A stretch of DNA of 64,000 nt from Malus domestica (GCF_042453785.1 NC_091677.1:5551501-5615500); one strand, 5' to 3'; counted from the first letter of the stretch, positions 1 through 11,084 are shown. Notes: generated by a model not told the origin, from the letters alone. Numbers and translations: made by a program.

Positions 1-3000
1 TCTCATAGTCGCATCTTCTAATCGGAGCGTCAGTAGGCCTTCTTTGCACATGTCCAAACCACCGTAACCGATTTTCTCTCATCTTTCCTTCAATTTCGGC
101 TACTCCTACTTTACCCCGGATATCCTCATTCCTAATCTTATCCTTTCTCGTGTGCCCACACATCCAACGAAGCATCCTCATCTCCGCTACACCCATTTTG
201 TGTACGTGTTGATGCTTCACCGCCCAACATTCTGTGCCATACAGCATCGCCGGCCTTATTGCCGTCCTATAAAATTTTCCCTTGAGCTTCAGTGGCATAC
301 GGCGGTCACACAACACGCTGGATGCACTCTTCCACTTCATCCATCCAGCTTGTTTTCTATGGTTGAGATCTCCATCTAATTCTCCGTTCTTTTGCAAGAT
401 AGATCCTAGGTAACGAAAACGGTCGCTCTTTGGTATTTCTTGATCTCCGATCCTCACCCCTAACTCGTTTTGGCCTCCATTTGCACTGAACTTGCACTCC
501 ATATATTCTGTCTTTGATCGGCTTAGGCGAAGACCTTTAGATTCCAACACTTCTCTCCAAAGGTTAAGCTTTGTATTTACCCTTTCCTGAGTTTCATCTA
601 TCAACACTATATCGTATGCGAAAAGCATACACCAAGGAATATCATCTTGAATATGTCCTGTTAACTCATCCATTACCAACGCAAAAAGGTAAGGACTTAA
701 GGATGAGCCTTGATGTAATCCTACAGTTATGGGGAAGCTTTCGGTTTGTCCTTCATGAGTTCTTACAGCAGTCTTTGCTCCTTCATACATATCCTGTATA
801 GCTTGGATATATGTTACTCGTACTCCTTTCTTCTCTAAAATCCTCTAAAGAATGTCTCTTGGGACCTTATCATACGCTTTTTCCAAATCTATAAAGACCA
901 TGTGTAAATCCTTTTTCCCATCTCTATATCTTTCCATCAATCTTCGTAAGAGATAGATTGCCTCCATGGTTGAGCGCCCTGGCATGAACCCGAATTGGTT
1001 GTCCGAAACCCGTGTCTCTTGCCTCAATCTATGCTCAATGACTCTCTCCCAGAGCTTCATTGTATGACTCATTAGCTTAATACCCCTATAGTTCATGCAA
1101 TTTTGTACATCACCCTTGTTCTTGTAGATAGGCAGCAAAGTGCTCATTCGCCACTCATTTGGCATCTTCTTCGTTTTCAAAATCCTATTGAAAAGGTCAG
1201 TGAGCCATGTTATACATGTCTCTCCCAAAACTTTCCACACTTCGATTGGTATATCGTCTGGGCCTACTGCTTTTCTATGCTTCATCTTCTTCAAAGCTAT
1301 AACCACTTCTTCCTTCCGGATTCTATGATAAAAAGAGTAGTTTCTACACTCTTCTGAGTTACTCAACTCCCCTAAAGAAGCACTCATTTCATGTCCTTCG
1401 TTGAAAAGATTATGAAAATGACTTTTCCATCTATCTTTAACCGCGTTCTCTGTAGCAAGAACCTTTCCATCCTCATCCTTGATGCACCTCACTTGGTTTA
1501 GGTCCCTTGTCTTCTTTTCCCTTGCTCTAGCTAGTTTATAAATATCCAACTCTCCTTCTTTGGTATCTAGTCGCTTATACATATCGTCATAAGCCGCTAA
1601 TTTAGCTTCTCTCACAGCTTTCTTCACCTCTTGCTTCGCTTTTCTATACCTTTCACCATTTTCATCGGTCATATCCTTATATAAGGCTTTATAACATTCC
1701 TTCTTAGCCTTCACCTTTATTTGTACCTCCTCATTCCACCACCAAGATTCCCTTTGGTGTGGGGCAAAGCCCTTGGACTCTCCTAATACCTCTTTTGCTA
1801 CTTTTCGGATACAACTAGCCATGGAATCCCACATTTGGTTAGCTTCCCCCTCTCTATCCCACACACACTGGGTGATTACTTTCTCTTTGAAAATGGCTTG
1901 TTTTTCTTCTTTTAGATTCCACCATCTAGTCCTTAGGCACTTCCAAGTCTTGTTCCTTTTTCTCACTCTTTTGATATGTACATCCATCACCAACAAGCGA
2001 TGTTGATTAGCCACGCTCTCTCCTGGTATAACTTTGCAATCCTTACAAGTTATACGATCCCCTTTCCTCATTAGAAGAAAATCTATTTGTGTTTTTGACG
2101 ACCCACTCTTGTAGGTGATCACATGTTCTTCTCTCTTCTTAAAGAAGGTGTTGGCTAAGAAGAGATCATATGTCATTACAAAATCCAAGATAGCTTCCCC
2201 ATCCTCGTTTCTCTCCCCAAAACCATGGCCACCATGAAAACCTCCATAGTTGCATGTTTCCCTGCCCACGTGTCCATTTAAATCTCCTCCTATAAATAAC
2301 TTCTCCGTCTGAGCAATTCCTTGCACCAAGTCTCCAAGGTCTTCCCAAAATTTCTCCTTCGAACTCGTATCCAACCCTACTTGAGGTGCGTACGCACTAA
2401 TCACATTGATAAGTTCTTGTCCTATTACAATCTTGATTGCCATGATTCTATCTCCTACCCTCTTGACATCTACAACATCTTGTGTCAAGGTCTTGTCCAC
2501 GATGATGCCAACACCGTTTCTCGTTCTATTTGTGCCCGAATACCATAGTTTAAACCCTGAGTTTTCTAGATCCTTTGCCTTATGACCAACCCACTTAGTT
2601 TCTTGTAGGCACATAATATTTATCCTTCTCCTCACCATAACTTCTACTACTTCCATAGATTTTCCCGTCAAGGTTCCTATATTCCACGTTCCTAAACGCA
2701 TTTTGCTCTCTTGAACTCTACCCTTCTGTCCTAGCTTCTTCACCATTCCCCGTCTAATAGGATCAAAGTACTTCTTTTGTGTGTCCCGTGTAAAGTTGAT
2801 AGGAGCATATGCTCCCAAACAACTTTGAGTGGAGTCGTTCGAAAAGAAGTTTCTATAGCCCCCTTGCTCATTTAACACTGCATCCGGGTGCCAATGGAGA
2901 TACAGCGCCCATTGCTCACTTATCACTGTGCTCGGGCCACACAGCGCTCCACTTACGGGTGACGACCTAGCTTTAGCGCGATTTCGTTCTGGATTCATTT

Positions 3001-3130
3001 TCATAAGGATTCGACGTGATCATGGAGTGCCGTCTATCGACTACCTGACGCCCTCCCCCTCCTCCTTTATCCGGGCTTGGGACCGGCAATGTAAGATAAA
3101 CTTACACGGCGGAGTTTTCCTTGTAATCTA
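1..3130 (-). mobile_element. RTE-type LINE, nearly complete, cut by the window edge
   Basis: This is a non-LTR retrotransposon read on the minus strand. A long frame from 3004 carries an apurinic endonuclease domain starting near residue 100 (motif [15 protein letters not shown]) followed by reverse transcriptase ([30 protein letters not shown]). The frame meets a TAG at 845-847 where relatives have Trp (DILWRIL), then stays open to position 1 through the catalytic region and the C-terminal RWFGHV motif. The usual YADD/FADD box reads FAYD near 612-626, so an essential Asp appears to be Tyr. Except for these two changes the copy looks whole, which suggests recent insertion. The GC-rich leader at about 3010-3130 is probably its 5' UTR. 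The 3' tail lies left of the window; a relative's tail is seen at 56619-56936. Family assignment comes from the plant 'craniofacial development protein 2-like' group. Confidence 0.93.
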
Positions 3131-3466
3131 TGAAGAGACAAAACCATACTCTCCTTCCTTTAAAAAAAAAAAAATTACATATAGAGAGAATCGAGCCTTG
3201 GACCTGAAACTAAACTAACTTAACTAATCTAAAATGACGCTCTCTCTTGTTTTTGCCATTACTAATTAAATTCTGCATGGAAATGTGACATTTTATTTTA
3301 CTTTGAAAGCTCCATATATTCAACTCAACGTCGATAAATTAGCCACAATTTAGCCTGCCAACACAATGCTCTAAATTTGTAACTAATTAGCTTTGTCATG
3401 AGAGAATGACTCAAACCTTAATCAAAGCAACCCTGGTCTTTAGGCTTTAACTCCAAACTTTGCTCA

Positions 3467-3508
3467 ACACGTGTCAAGCAATTAATGGAACTGAAGAAGC
3501 TATAAAAT
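3467..3508 (+). promoter_or_regulatory. ABRE and TATA box of the KIN-like gene
   Basis: ACACGTGTC at 3467-3475 fits the abscisic-acid response element consensus (ACACGTGKC), and TATAAAAT at 3501-3508 is a good TATA box. The TATA box lies 112 bp before the ATG at 3620, leaving room for a leader of about 80 bases. An ABRE this close to the TATA box agrees with the ABA, cold and drought induction known for KIN/COR6.6 genes; inducibility here is inferred. Confidence 0.7.
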
Positions 3509-3619
3509 CCCACCCACTAACTTCAACATTTCATCATAAAAAAAAAAGTTGTACGCACTTTTCAGCTGCCTCAAATTTTCTTGTGTGTGTTTGTGTAGAA
3601 AGAGAATTACTTCATCAAG

Positions 3620-4156
3620 ATGAACCAATCCCAGAACATGAGCCACCAAGCTGGCCAGGCCAAGGGCCAAGCTCAAGTGAGTCTAAAAGCAGCTGTCTAG
3701 AAAAGCAATTTGGTTAAAAGTTTGTTGGTCATTTTGGTGGTTCATGATCATGTGTTTTGCAATTTTGATATACAGGAAAAGGCCAGTGGCATGATGGACC
3801 AAATGAGCAATGCTGCCCAATCTGCCAAGGAATCAGCCCAGGGGGTTTGAACTTCTTATTCTTTTGTTGATTCCACATACATTATGTCCGTTTTTTGTTA
3901 AGGGATGATTTTGTATGAATTACATGTCAATACGTTCTGTTATTGACATGTTATGTGCAATAACATCAACACCTTATTGACACTGTATCGACAGTCTGTC
4001 CCTTAATAAATTACATACGTCTTTGCTTATTACTCGTTGCATATGCATGTTGTAATTGCATATGTGTTTTTGCAGGCTGGTCAGCAAATGATGGAGAAGG
4101 CTCAGGGAGCAGCTGACTCCGTCAAGGATGCAGTTGGCGCCAACAAAAGAAGCTGA
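3620..4156 (+). CDS. KIN1/KIN2/COR6.6-like stress-induced protein (68 aa)
   Basis: Three short exons, 3620-3676, 3776-3844 and 4076-4156, join with GT/AG introns to give a 68-residue hydrophilic protein, close to the 66 residues of Arabidopsis KIN1 and KIN2. It begins MNQSQNMSHQAGQAKGQAQ and is rich in Ala, Gln, Lys and Gly, with LEA-like amphipathic repeats (EKASGMMDQ, SAKESAQGAGQQMMEKAQGAADSVKDA). It has no signal peptide or membrane segment, so it should be cytosolic. The family accumulates under cold, drought, salt and ABA and is thought to protect proteins or membranes; the biochemical role is not settled. The ABRE and TATA box in front fit that regulation. The gene is too short and too split to appear as one open frame. 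The DNA just after its stop resembles sequence found next to the BAHD copies. Confidence 0.88.
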
Positions 4157-4192
4157 GATGGGGATCTCATCCGTCCAATTCCTCCAAAATTT

Positions 4193-4440
4193 CGAGTTCC
4201 CGTTTTTGTTTTGTGATTTTTTCTTTTTTGGTCGATCTTTTACTTAAACTTGCTGTTTGAAGCAAGAACAAGGTCTGATCATGCAATCACTTACTGTTCA
4301 GAGAACATTTTGCTAATAATCTCAATGATATTGTTTCTCTAGCACCAATGTTTCAGAGTGGTTATTTATTTATTTTTATTCCAAATTGGTATCGAGAATC
4401 ATTTCTACTTAACTGCAAATCACAATGCAACACATACAAA
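4193..4440. repeat. Duplicated BAHD downstream flank, copy 1
   Basis: This stretch between the KIN-like gene and BAHD copy a recurs near 11085-11190, 28765-28925 and, without a BAHD gene, near 39960-40100; its right part also recurs at 12710-12850. The shared core contains GAAGCAAGAACAAGGTCTGA and the phrase CACCAATGTTTC. It marks the left border of the duplicated BAHD unit. Confidence 0.7.
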
Positions 4441-4487
4441 AAACCAAGGAAAAAAGACATTTGTGTTGAAACCAACTACATATGGCT

Positions 4488-5887
4488 TCAAATGTCTTCA
4501 AGACGATTAGCAAATAGAGAACCAAAAGCCTCCCTACAATGTTTTTCCAAAACCAAGCCAACCTCAACACAACCATCACCATTCTGGCTCTCTTGAAAAG
4601 GTATCGCTCCTGTCCCATCTATCGAAACTATCTCGTGCTTCGTCGGTCTTCCCCATCCGAAATCAGCTGCACCATAAAAATCAAACCGGTGTGAACCAGA
4701 AATTGGAATCATTCTATCAGAACTACTGTCTGCAGTGTGTTGAGCATTCTTGAAACCCAAGTCTCTGCCCCATCCAAAAGGGTCTTGTCCAAACTTTTTA
4801 TCACTTCACTGATTGCTTTCAAGGCCAGAAACAGGCCATCTTCTCCCAATAGGTCCTTTGTTTCCGCATCTGCTCGATGTGCTGCAACACAATTCCCAAA
4901 ATAGGTAACCCGGAGAGGAGGGTCTAAGCGTGGCCTGCGGTCCATGCTAACGGCAAAGTACTTTATCTGTTTTGGTATCCTGCCCTCACGAAGCAACCCC
5001 ATGTGTAGGCGCATGTTAGCGAAAATGTTGACAAATGCAATAGTTTCGAATCATGATCAGCTTGTTTCTTCTTCTCCTCCGCCATCATAGCTGCCATCAC
5101 TGAACGTCTCAGCATTTGGATTTTCGCGCCTGTGAATTCGAATGTGCCTCGAATTGAGTCTCCTGAAATCTCCAAAGGCATTAAGCTTCTATTGTTTGGA
5201 CCGCCCAATCTTAACCACTCGTTTAAGTAGATTGCTTGGAGCCCTGCAGGGTCCGTGATGACCTTTCTGTCATAACTTGGTGAGGGTGGCGATCCTTCTC
5301 CTTCCCCTCCTCCATGTTTGCATGGGTAACCCCATAAGTTAAAAAATGAAAATGCAGATAAGCCATCTAGGACAACATGGTGCGGGCTGATCCAATTGAA
5401 AACAGCTATTGGGAAAGACGGTTATTTGCAATGCCAGCACCGCAGCTTTTTCATGAGACACTGCCAATTGGAGTACAAGAGGATGGTACTCTTTGGCTTT
5501 AATGTCAAAGTTGTTGCTTGAAGTTAGACGGTGGAAATCAGTATCAGATTCAGCGATTGTGAGCGAAACTGCATCGCCTGTGACACAACTGAGAAGGGGT
5601 TTGGAGGAGTCTTGAGGCCAGGTGAGGTTTCCTGCTAGAGGGACAAAGTGTAAGAGTGCGATGGATAGAGAGGTTTTCAGTTTTGGAAGTATGGAATCGA
5701 AGAAGTGTGATGTGTCGAATGAAGGTATTTTGTAGAAAGGAGTTGAGGTGGTGGAAACCTTAGCCAGCGGATATCAAAGAAGGTTAGAGGAAGAGACAAA
5801 TCCTCCGGGGCGGCCGAGTCCGGGGAGCTTGGTATTCGGAGCTATGCTACAAACCTCAACTACTTTGACTGAGGCTGGTTCTGCCAT
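4488..5887 (-). pseudogene. BAHD malonyltransferase-like pseudogene (copy a)
   Basis: This copy aligns along its whole length with intact copy c (12875-14305). It starts at 5887 and keeps the C-terminal DFGWGRP motif (near 4650) and a VTYFGNC motif (near 4895). The reading frame is broken several times: one base is lost at the HHxxxD catalytic site (near 5370), a small deletion lies near 4975-4995 in the segment where copy c reads LVRAEDTKTD, and there are other shifts in the N-terminal half. No full-length product is possible. It shares more residues with copy c than with copy d. A TATA-like box is still present near 5941-5950. It sits just downstream of the KIN-like gene and could be mistaken for several small genes. 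Confidence 0.9.
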
Positions 5888-5954
5888 TGGAGATGGAAAG
5901 AAGCTTAATTTCGTGTACAACTTAAGTGAGGACCCTAATGGCTATATATACACA

Positions 5955-6500
5955 CTTAGGAGGTGTATTCACTTAGGACTCTTGTAGAGTTTTAAAGACT
6001 TAAAGTTTTGAGGTATTCAATAATGAATTTTAAGGGGTGTAAGTATTATATGCTTTTTATAGACTTCGTTTGAGCAACAAGATTTTTATTCAATGTCACA
6101 TATCACTAAATAATATAGAAAGTGAATAATTGTACTTGAAAATAAAATATTAAACATTATGAAAATTAACCATAAAGGTTAAAGCTAACATTAAATTATA
6201 AGTAACATTGAAGTCAAGTAACATACTTTCCTAGTCTTTGCAAGTTTTCAATGATTTTTATACATATTATAGACATGTCTTATAGACATGCATAGAACTT
6301 TCTATTGAATTTATTGAACTCTACAAAGCATGCGCTCACACAAAAGTCTAATTTTTTTTAACTCAATAGAAAAGTCTATAAAATTCTATCAAAGTCAGAG
6401 TGTATAATAGTCATTGAAACGTTCAAACTTTTCAAAAATATGGATTGAATACGGCCACTTGAACATTACCTTGTGGAGGAAGGAATCTCAAAAAAAAAAA
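5955..6500. repeat. Duplicated upstream flank of the BAHD unit (empty-site copy)
   Basis: This AT-rich stretch matches 26035-27150 with the same order of phrases (TTTTTATAGACTTC, TTTTTATTCAATGT, ATATCACTAAATAATATAGAA, TTTCCTAGTCTTTGCA). The partner at 26-27 kb has gained at least one MITE (26608-26809) whose target CAAGTAAC is present once here, near 6217-6224. The stretch therefore serves as an empty-site reference. A poly-A run lies at about 6490-6510. Confidence 0.75.
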
Positions 6501-6512
6501 AAAAAAAAAAAT

Positions 6513-7007
6513 TTAAACAAGACAATATTCTCAATTTTAATTTATAAAGAGGGGCATATGACCAACGTGTCATGTCCTCTTATGGGGACTTACTTGTCCC
6601 TCCATTTACAATTAACAAATTTTTACTGTTCGTACATCATAATCAAAACCGTTCATTCTTTTTATCTTCATCTAAAAATAACATACGCAAAAAGTTATTC
6701 AATTTGAAAATCTTTCATTCATTTGTATACATAAAAACAAATTGATAGTTCATCATGAAAATGCTACTTGTTATTGAAATTGTTGAATGATTTAACATAT
6801 ATGGATGATCACTAAACGATCTTCAAATTGAATGATTTTTTTTGTAGATATAATATTTAGATGATGATCAAAAGAATGAGTGATTACCAATATAATGTTT
6901 AGGCAGTAAAAGTTCATTAATCGTAAGTGGAGAACAAATATGTCTTCGTAGAAGGACACAAGCATTATTCTTATATATAATTAAACTTACTTTTTCTATT
7001 TTTTTTT
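6513..7007. other. Gene-free AT-rich stretch
   Basis: I see no coding region, RNA gene or clear element here. The longest open frames are low-complexity and lack similarity to anything I recognise. Confidence 0.6.
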
Positions 7008-7165
7008 TAGGAAAACTAATGAAAAAGGCTTAAAAACTTTGAGTTTTAATGATAAAGACAAAATAAAGGGTAAAGTGAATAGTATCAGAATTGACTTTTT
7101 AGTGTAAAAATGTGATTTTTCGTTAAAGTGAACAGTACCGGGAGCTTTTCGTTAAAATTCCCTTC
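7008..7165 (-). mobile_element. MITE (family shared with 50298-50465)
   Basis: The reverse complement of this stretch matches 50298-50465 over about 160 bases. Both contain AACGAAAAGCTCC, a CGAAAAATCA core, and the phrases TTTTTACACTAAAAAGTCAA and GATACTATTCACTTTA. Two dispersed copies with the same borders argue for a short non-autonomous DNA transposon. I could not fix its target duplication. Confidence 0.65.
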
Positions 7166-7912
7166 TTTTTTTTTATCAAGATAAACTTTTCTTTATCAAA
7201 GGGTTTAGGAGCGGAGTTGTATGCTTGAGGTTTTATTTTTGTGTTTGTTTGTGTCCTCAATAATAAAGTTAACTAAAGGTTTTTTTATTAGAGAAAAGTA
7301 TTGTAGAAGCTTTTGATTAAAATTCTCTAATTATACGTTTCTTTCTTTGACAAATAATATATAATCTACATTAAATTTATCTAAGTTAAAGAGAGTGAAG
7401 TTCGAACTTGGGATGCAGGGAGTTGAAGAAGAAGATCTATCTACTAGAGCAATCCACCACTTACCTCTAATCATCTGTCACTATGCCCCTTAGGGAAAAG
7501 ACAACGTTATTCAAGAAAGGAACCCGTATCCTATTATCCATGACATGAAGATTTAGAGAAATCATTCATTGAGATATTTTTTGAGGTACTTGGAACACAA
7601 TGAATACATCATGTGTCATAATATAAGTAGAAAGAAACAAAAAATATATATATAACTACTTTCCGGTTATATCATGATACGTGGTGTACCTGCTTATATT
7701 CCGAGTACATAGAAAAACTTCTCTCATTTATATCCCTTAGATTCGCTATTGAATTCCATTTTTTTTTTGTCTATCTAAGTTGTTCCTTACAAATAGTAAG
7801 TTACAATCAGATGAAAAAAATGTTGTTTTACATCAACAACGCTTTAAAACACGAGAAGGTAAGTTTAGATGAAAAATATACAATATGTTGTACTGAAATT
7901 ATTTTTATTTAT
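7166..7912. other. Gene-free stretch before the SINE
   Basis: AT-rich DNA with no supported gene. A phrase near 7360-7430 resembles the ends of the inverted-repeat family seen at 60365-60735, but it is too degraded to call. Confidence 0.5.
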
Positions 7913-7931
7913 TTAGTTATATAAACTCAGC

Positions 7932-8092
7932 AGAGGTCGCACTTGGTGCGATGGCAAGTGCCTTCGCCCATGAGCGGTAGGTCTCGGTTCGAGACTTGGG
8001 AACAGCCTTTCCATAAATGGGGGTAAGGCTAGCCGACATTCATCTCTCCCAGACCCTGCGTAAAGCGGGAGCCTTGTGCACTGGGTACGACC
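7932..8092 (+). mobile_element. Au-type tRNA-derived SINE, full length
   Basis: A 161-bp SINE is flanked by a perfect 19-bp target duplication (TTAGTTATATAAACTCAGC at 7913-7931 and 8093-8111). The head carries tRNA-like pol III boxes, including a B-box-like GGTTCGAGACT near 7988. The body has the conserved SINE phrases GGTAAGGCTAGCCGACATTC and GCGTAAAGCGGGAGCC. It lies just downstream of the GH81 gene's stop, in the opposite orientation. The perfect duplication indicates a recent insertion. Confidence 0.93.
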
Positions 8093-8158
8093 TTAGTTAT
8101 ATAAACTCAGCGATACTACTTGTAACAAAAACAAGGAAATATGAACTCATAGAAAACT

Positions 8159-10213
8159 TCATGACCTACTATGAATCCACCACAAAAGATTACTAAGGGA
8201 GTTTCCATCGTCGAAACCAGTCAAGCTCTTAATCTTCTCCAAAGCGCCTGCTTTGTCGTACAACCCTTGTAATGCATACACAAACCCTTTCCAGGCTTCC
8301 GTGACTCCGGTTCTACCGAGCGCCGGCAATGCCCAATTCACCAGCTCGCTAGGAAAGCCAGTATCGGAGAACAACACCTCAGTGATTGGTGAAATAGGAA
8401 TCACTTGAATTCCAAGTCTAATTTCTTTTGCCTCTGCAGCAGCAAACCAAAGTCCGCTGTCTCTCTTGGTCGACCATAGAACTCCCACGACCCGATTTTC
8501 TTTTGCAAAATCTTGCTCGTAAGTTTGATTCTCTCCTCCCTCTCTCACATGCCACCACATTTGCGCTGCCTGAATTTCCAATGTGGTAAGCAATGAACCG
8601 GTGGCCTCAAGTTGCGGATCATTATACGCTTTCCCCATCAAAGCAGCTGCATAGTAAGCATTGACCGCCTCACTCGTGCTCTCTTGATTCCTCCCATCTG
8701 CGAATTCCGTCACTCCTCCTGCCCACGAGTGCAATTTATAAAGATCAAAACATCTCAGACGCGTATAATTTGGATTCGATTGCTTGTCCTTGTTGAGATA
8801 ATCTGCCAGGAGTGAATAAGCTTGAGGCTTGTACTTCTCCCCCCATGCAGGGTCAATCTTTGCTAGCACTGAAATACCATAAACAAAGTACCCCAGATGG
8901 TAATGGTGATCGGAATAAAGACCAAACCCAAAATCGGCACCTTTATCAGTTGATCCTTGTTTGGTAACAAGTCCACCCCACTTTTTATCATACAAAAATC
9001 CATTGCCACTAAAAGTACCATCCAGCCACGGCTGGATTTTCTCTGCCAAGAATGTCCTAATCGCCGGGATCACATCGGGACAAGCTACCTCCTCGGCAAT
9101 CAAAGCCAGCCTTGCTGCTTTAGCAACTAGTTTCCCATAAAAATATGATGCAGCAGATAATTCTGTTGAACTAAGAGCGTCTACATCTCGACGAAGTGCA
9201 GAAATGATTTCAGGGAACAAATCTATTTTGACACCTCCAATAGAATTCCAAGTGACCGGAATAGGCTTCGAGTTTAAAACCCACGTATCACCAACAACGC
9301 CAACCAAATTTCCATCAATGCTTTTGTATTTAAAATCTTGCAAAACAGTAGCATTTGACAGAAGCATAAGATGGAGAGGATGAGCTAGAATGAGCAAATC
9401 TCCACCTGTCTTTTCCCATTTATATGTCAAAGTATTGGAGTTTTCGAGCACAGCTGCACCGGAAGTTGGGTAAGAAGAACTGAATTGGTCAAGAATTGCC
9501 TCGGATTTGGGATCAGCATCTGGCATAACAGCAACTCGAATGTTCCCAGAAAAATTGTTAAAAGTTAATGACGATGCGCCGCTGGCAGTTAAATCAGTTG
9601 GGGAGGATGTGTATATTAGCCATGTCTGACCGTTTCCAAGCTTGATGATGAACTTGGTGTTTGAGCCACTCGCGGATGATGACGATACAATTGTATGAGA
9701 GGTTGATATAGAAACCGGTGTGGGTTGAGAAACAAAGCATGTGAGATAGGGGCTTCCACGGATGAGGAAGAAGCGGAGGTTGGAGGAGGGAAAGTCCAAT
9801 GTCACACTGAGATCATTGAAGTCGGAGACTACATGGTGGTCGTTGTTTGGATCTGGGATGGTGGTGGTTTTCGAGCCAGATATGGTGAGGTCGGGTTGAA
9901 ACGGAGTTGTGGATATGACGGTAGAGGTGTAGGAGAAAGACGGGTAAGCGAGAGATAGGGAGGAGTTGGATGATTTGATGGTGTAGGGATGGATATACTC
10001 AGGTTGGTCACCATTGTTGAGAACAAAGTTTTGGAAGAAAGAGTTGGTAGGGAGTGGAGATGAGAGGAGGTTTGGGGCGAAGAAGGTTGAAGGGTTGGGG
10101 ACGATGGTGGATTGAGCTTCCGGGAAGAGGAATGGTTGGGAGGTGGACAGCGGAATCAAGACGGAAAAACAGACTGCATACACAACGAGAGCAAGAGAGC
10201 AAATGTTTGCCAT
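8159..10213 (-). CDS. Endo-1,3-beta-glucanase, glycoside hydrolase family 81
   Basis: A single-exon gene encodes about 684 residues. I chose the Met at 10213 rather than the one at 10252 because MANICSLALVVYAVCFSVLI starts a clear secretion signal, while the 13 residues before it would spoil it. The mature protein has the GH81 layout: an N-terminal beta-rich domain (about residues 30-300) and a catalytic (alpha/alpha)6-type domain. Typical motifs are FGFGLYSDHHYHLGYF, KLHSWAGG and DGRNQESTSEAVNAYY (near 8655-8705), the last holding the acidic residues assigned to catalysis in this family. These enzymes cleave beta-1,3-glucans (callose or fungal wall glucan) in the apoplast. The length is normal for the plant family and the frame is intact. 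It lies between broken BAHD copies a and b, which share its strand; no functional link is implied. Confidence 0.93.
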   Translation of the reverse strand: MANICSLALVVYAVCFSVLIPLSTSQPFLFPEAQSTIVPNPSTFFAPNLLSSPLPTNSFFQNFVLNNGDQPEYIHPYTIKSSNSSLSLAYPSFSYTSTVISTTPFQPDLTISGSKTTTIPDPNNDHHVVSDFNDLSVTLDFPSSNLRFFLIRGSPYLTCFVSQPTPVSISTSHTIVSSSSASGSNTKFIIKLGNGQTWLIYTSSPTDLTASGASSLTFNNFSGNIRVAVMPDADPKSEAILDQFSSSYPTSGAAVLENSNTLTYKWEKTGGDLLILAHPLHLMLLSNATVLQDFKYKSIDGNLVGVVGDTWVLNSKPIPVTWNSIGGVKIDLFPEIISALRRDVDALSSTELSAASYFYGKLVAKAARLALIAEEVACPDVIPAIRTFLAEKIQPWLDGTFSGNGFLYDKKWGGLVTKQGSTDKGADFGFGLYSDHHYHLGYFVYGISVLAKIDPAWGEKYKPQAYSLLADYLNKDKQSNPNYTRLRCFDLYKLHSWAGGVTEFADGRNQESTSEAVNAYYAAALMGKAYNDPQLEATGSLLTTLEIQAAQMWWHVREGGENQTYEQDFAKENRVVGVLWSTKRDSGLWFAAAEAKEIRLGIQVIPISPITEVLFSDTGFPSELVNWALPALGRTGVTEAWKGFVYALQGLYDKAGALEKIKSLTGFDDGNSLSNLLWWIHSRS

Positions 10214-10605
10214 GATTTGGTCGTAAAATTGCTGTGAATAAACGCATTTCAATCGGCCCTTTAATCATAGCCTGGTTCGGATGTGTTTCCATTTTTTAAG
10301 GGTTTCCATGTTTACGTGGGGAAGTTGAGAAAATCTTGTAAGATTTTTGCTTTTCTGAGCAATAATATCGGTTTTGGTACCTCCTCGTTTTGAAAACATA
10401 AGAAACCTTTTAAGGTTGTTTTGATTTCATAATGGAATTTGATACCGATCCTCGGCTTAGTTTTTCTTGGTTCTTCTTGCCTTTTATATTTAGCAGCCAC
10501 CTTATCTAAATTATATCCAAAGGATAGGAAATTAAATTTTCCCAAATCTGTCTGATATTCTTCCTCATACTTCAAATATCAAACCTTAATTACATGGAAA
10601 TATTT

Positions 10606-10800
10606 TGGGAGTGTGATTCTCTCCTCTCCAAATTCTTCTCCCTTCTAATCCCCATTTACTTGAACGATCGTAATTAAGCCACATCAATATCTTTTGTTGA
10701 CTTTTTTATAGAGAACGAAAGACAAAAAAGAAAGTGATTGAGGGGAATGTAAGTGTCAGAATATAGAAGGGGGAGAATCCCACTCCAATAATTTGGGTCC
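10606..10800 (+). mobile_element. MITE copy A (GATTCTCTCC family)
   Basis: The stretch begins with GATTCTCTCC and ends with GGAGAATCCC, giving imperfect terminal inverted repeats around a core (ACATCAATATCTT, TTTTTTATAGA, AGAAAGACAAAA-like). Related copies are at 49488-49665 and 54423-54580. Three copies with inverted ends point to one small DNA-transposon family. Confidence 0.6.
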
Positions 10801-11084
10801 ATACACATTTTTCCGCGCTGTCATGATGCCAATGAATCTTGTTTTGCATAACCATGGCCCCCAGCTTAAATTACAACCGTCCGTTTTAACAAAAAATTGA
10901 GTTCTAGTATATATTGTAAAGTAGAAAATGATATATTTTGAAACCTAAGATAAGATTTCTATTTAATTACACCCTCACAAACCCTAATATTTTGTCATCG
11001 TTTATCTTCTTCTCCAAAAACGTAGTTCATATTCTTCCCTCAACAAAAAATCTCTATTGGAAATTTTCTCATGGAATTATATAA
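10801..11084. other. Gene-free stretch
   Basis: I see no supported gene or named repeat here. The stretch is AT-rich. Confidence 0.5.

Noticed and set aside
3460-3717. 85-residue open frame overlapping the KIN-like gene
   Set aside because: It overlaps exon 1 in another frame and runs into the intron; the three-exon KIN model explains the region.
7932-8005. Possible tRNA gene
   Set aside because: The pol III boxes belong to the tRNA-derived head of a SINE, and no proper cloverleaf is expected.
9725-9958. 77-residue plus-strand frame opposite GH81
   Set aside because: An antisense shadow in codon-biased DNA of the GH81 gene.
10214-10252. Upstream Met (10252) as the GH81 start
   Set aside because: The extra 13 residues are polar and would precede a good signal peptide; the Met at 10213 is more likely.
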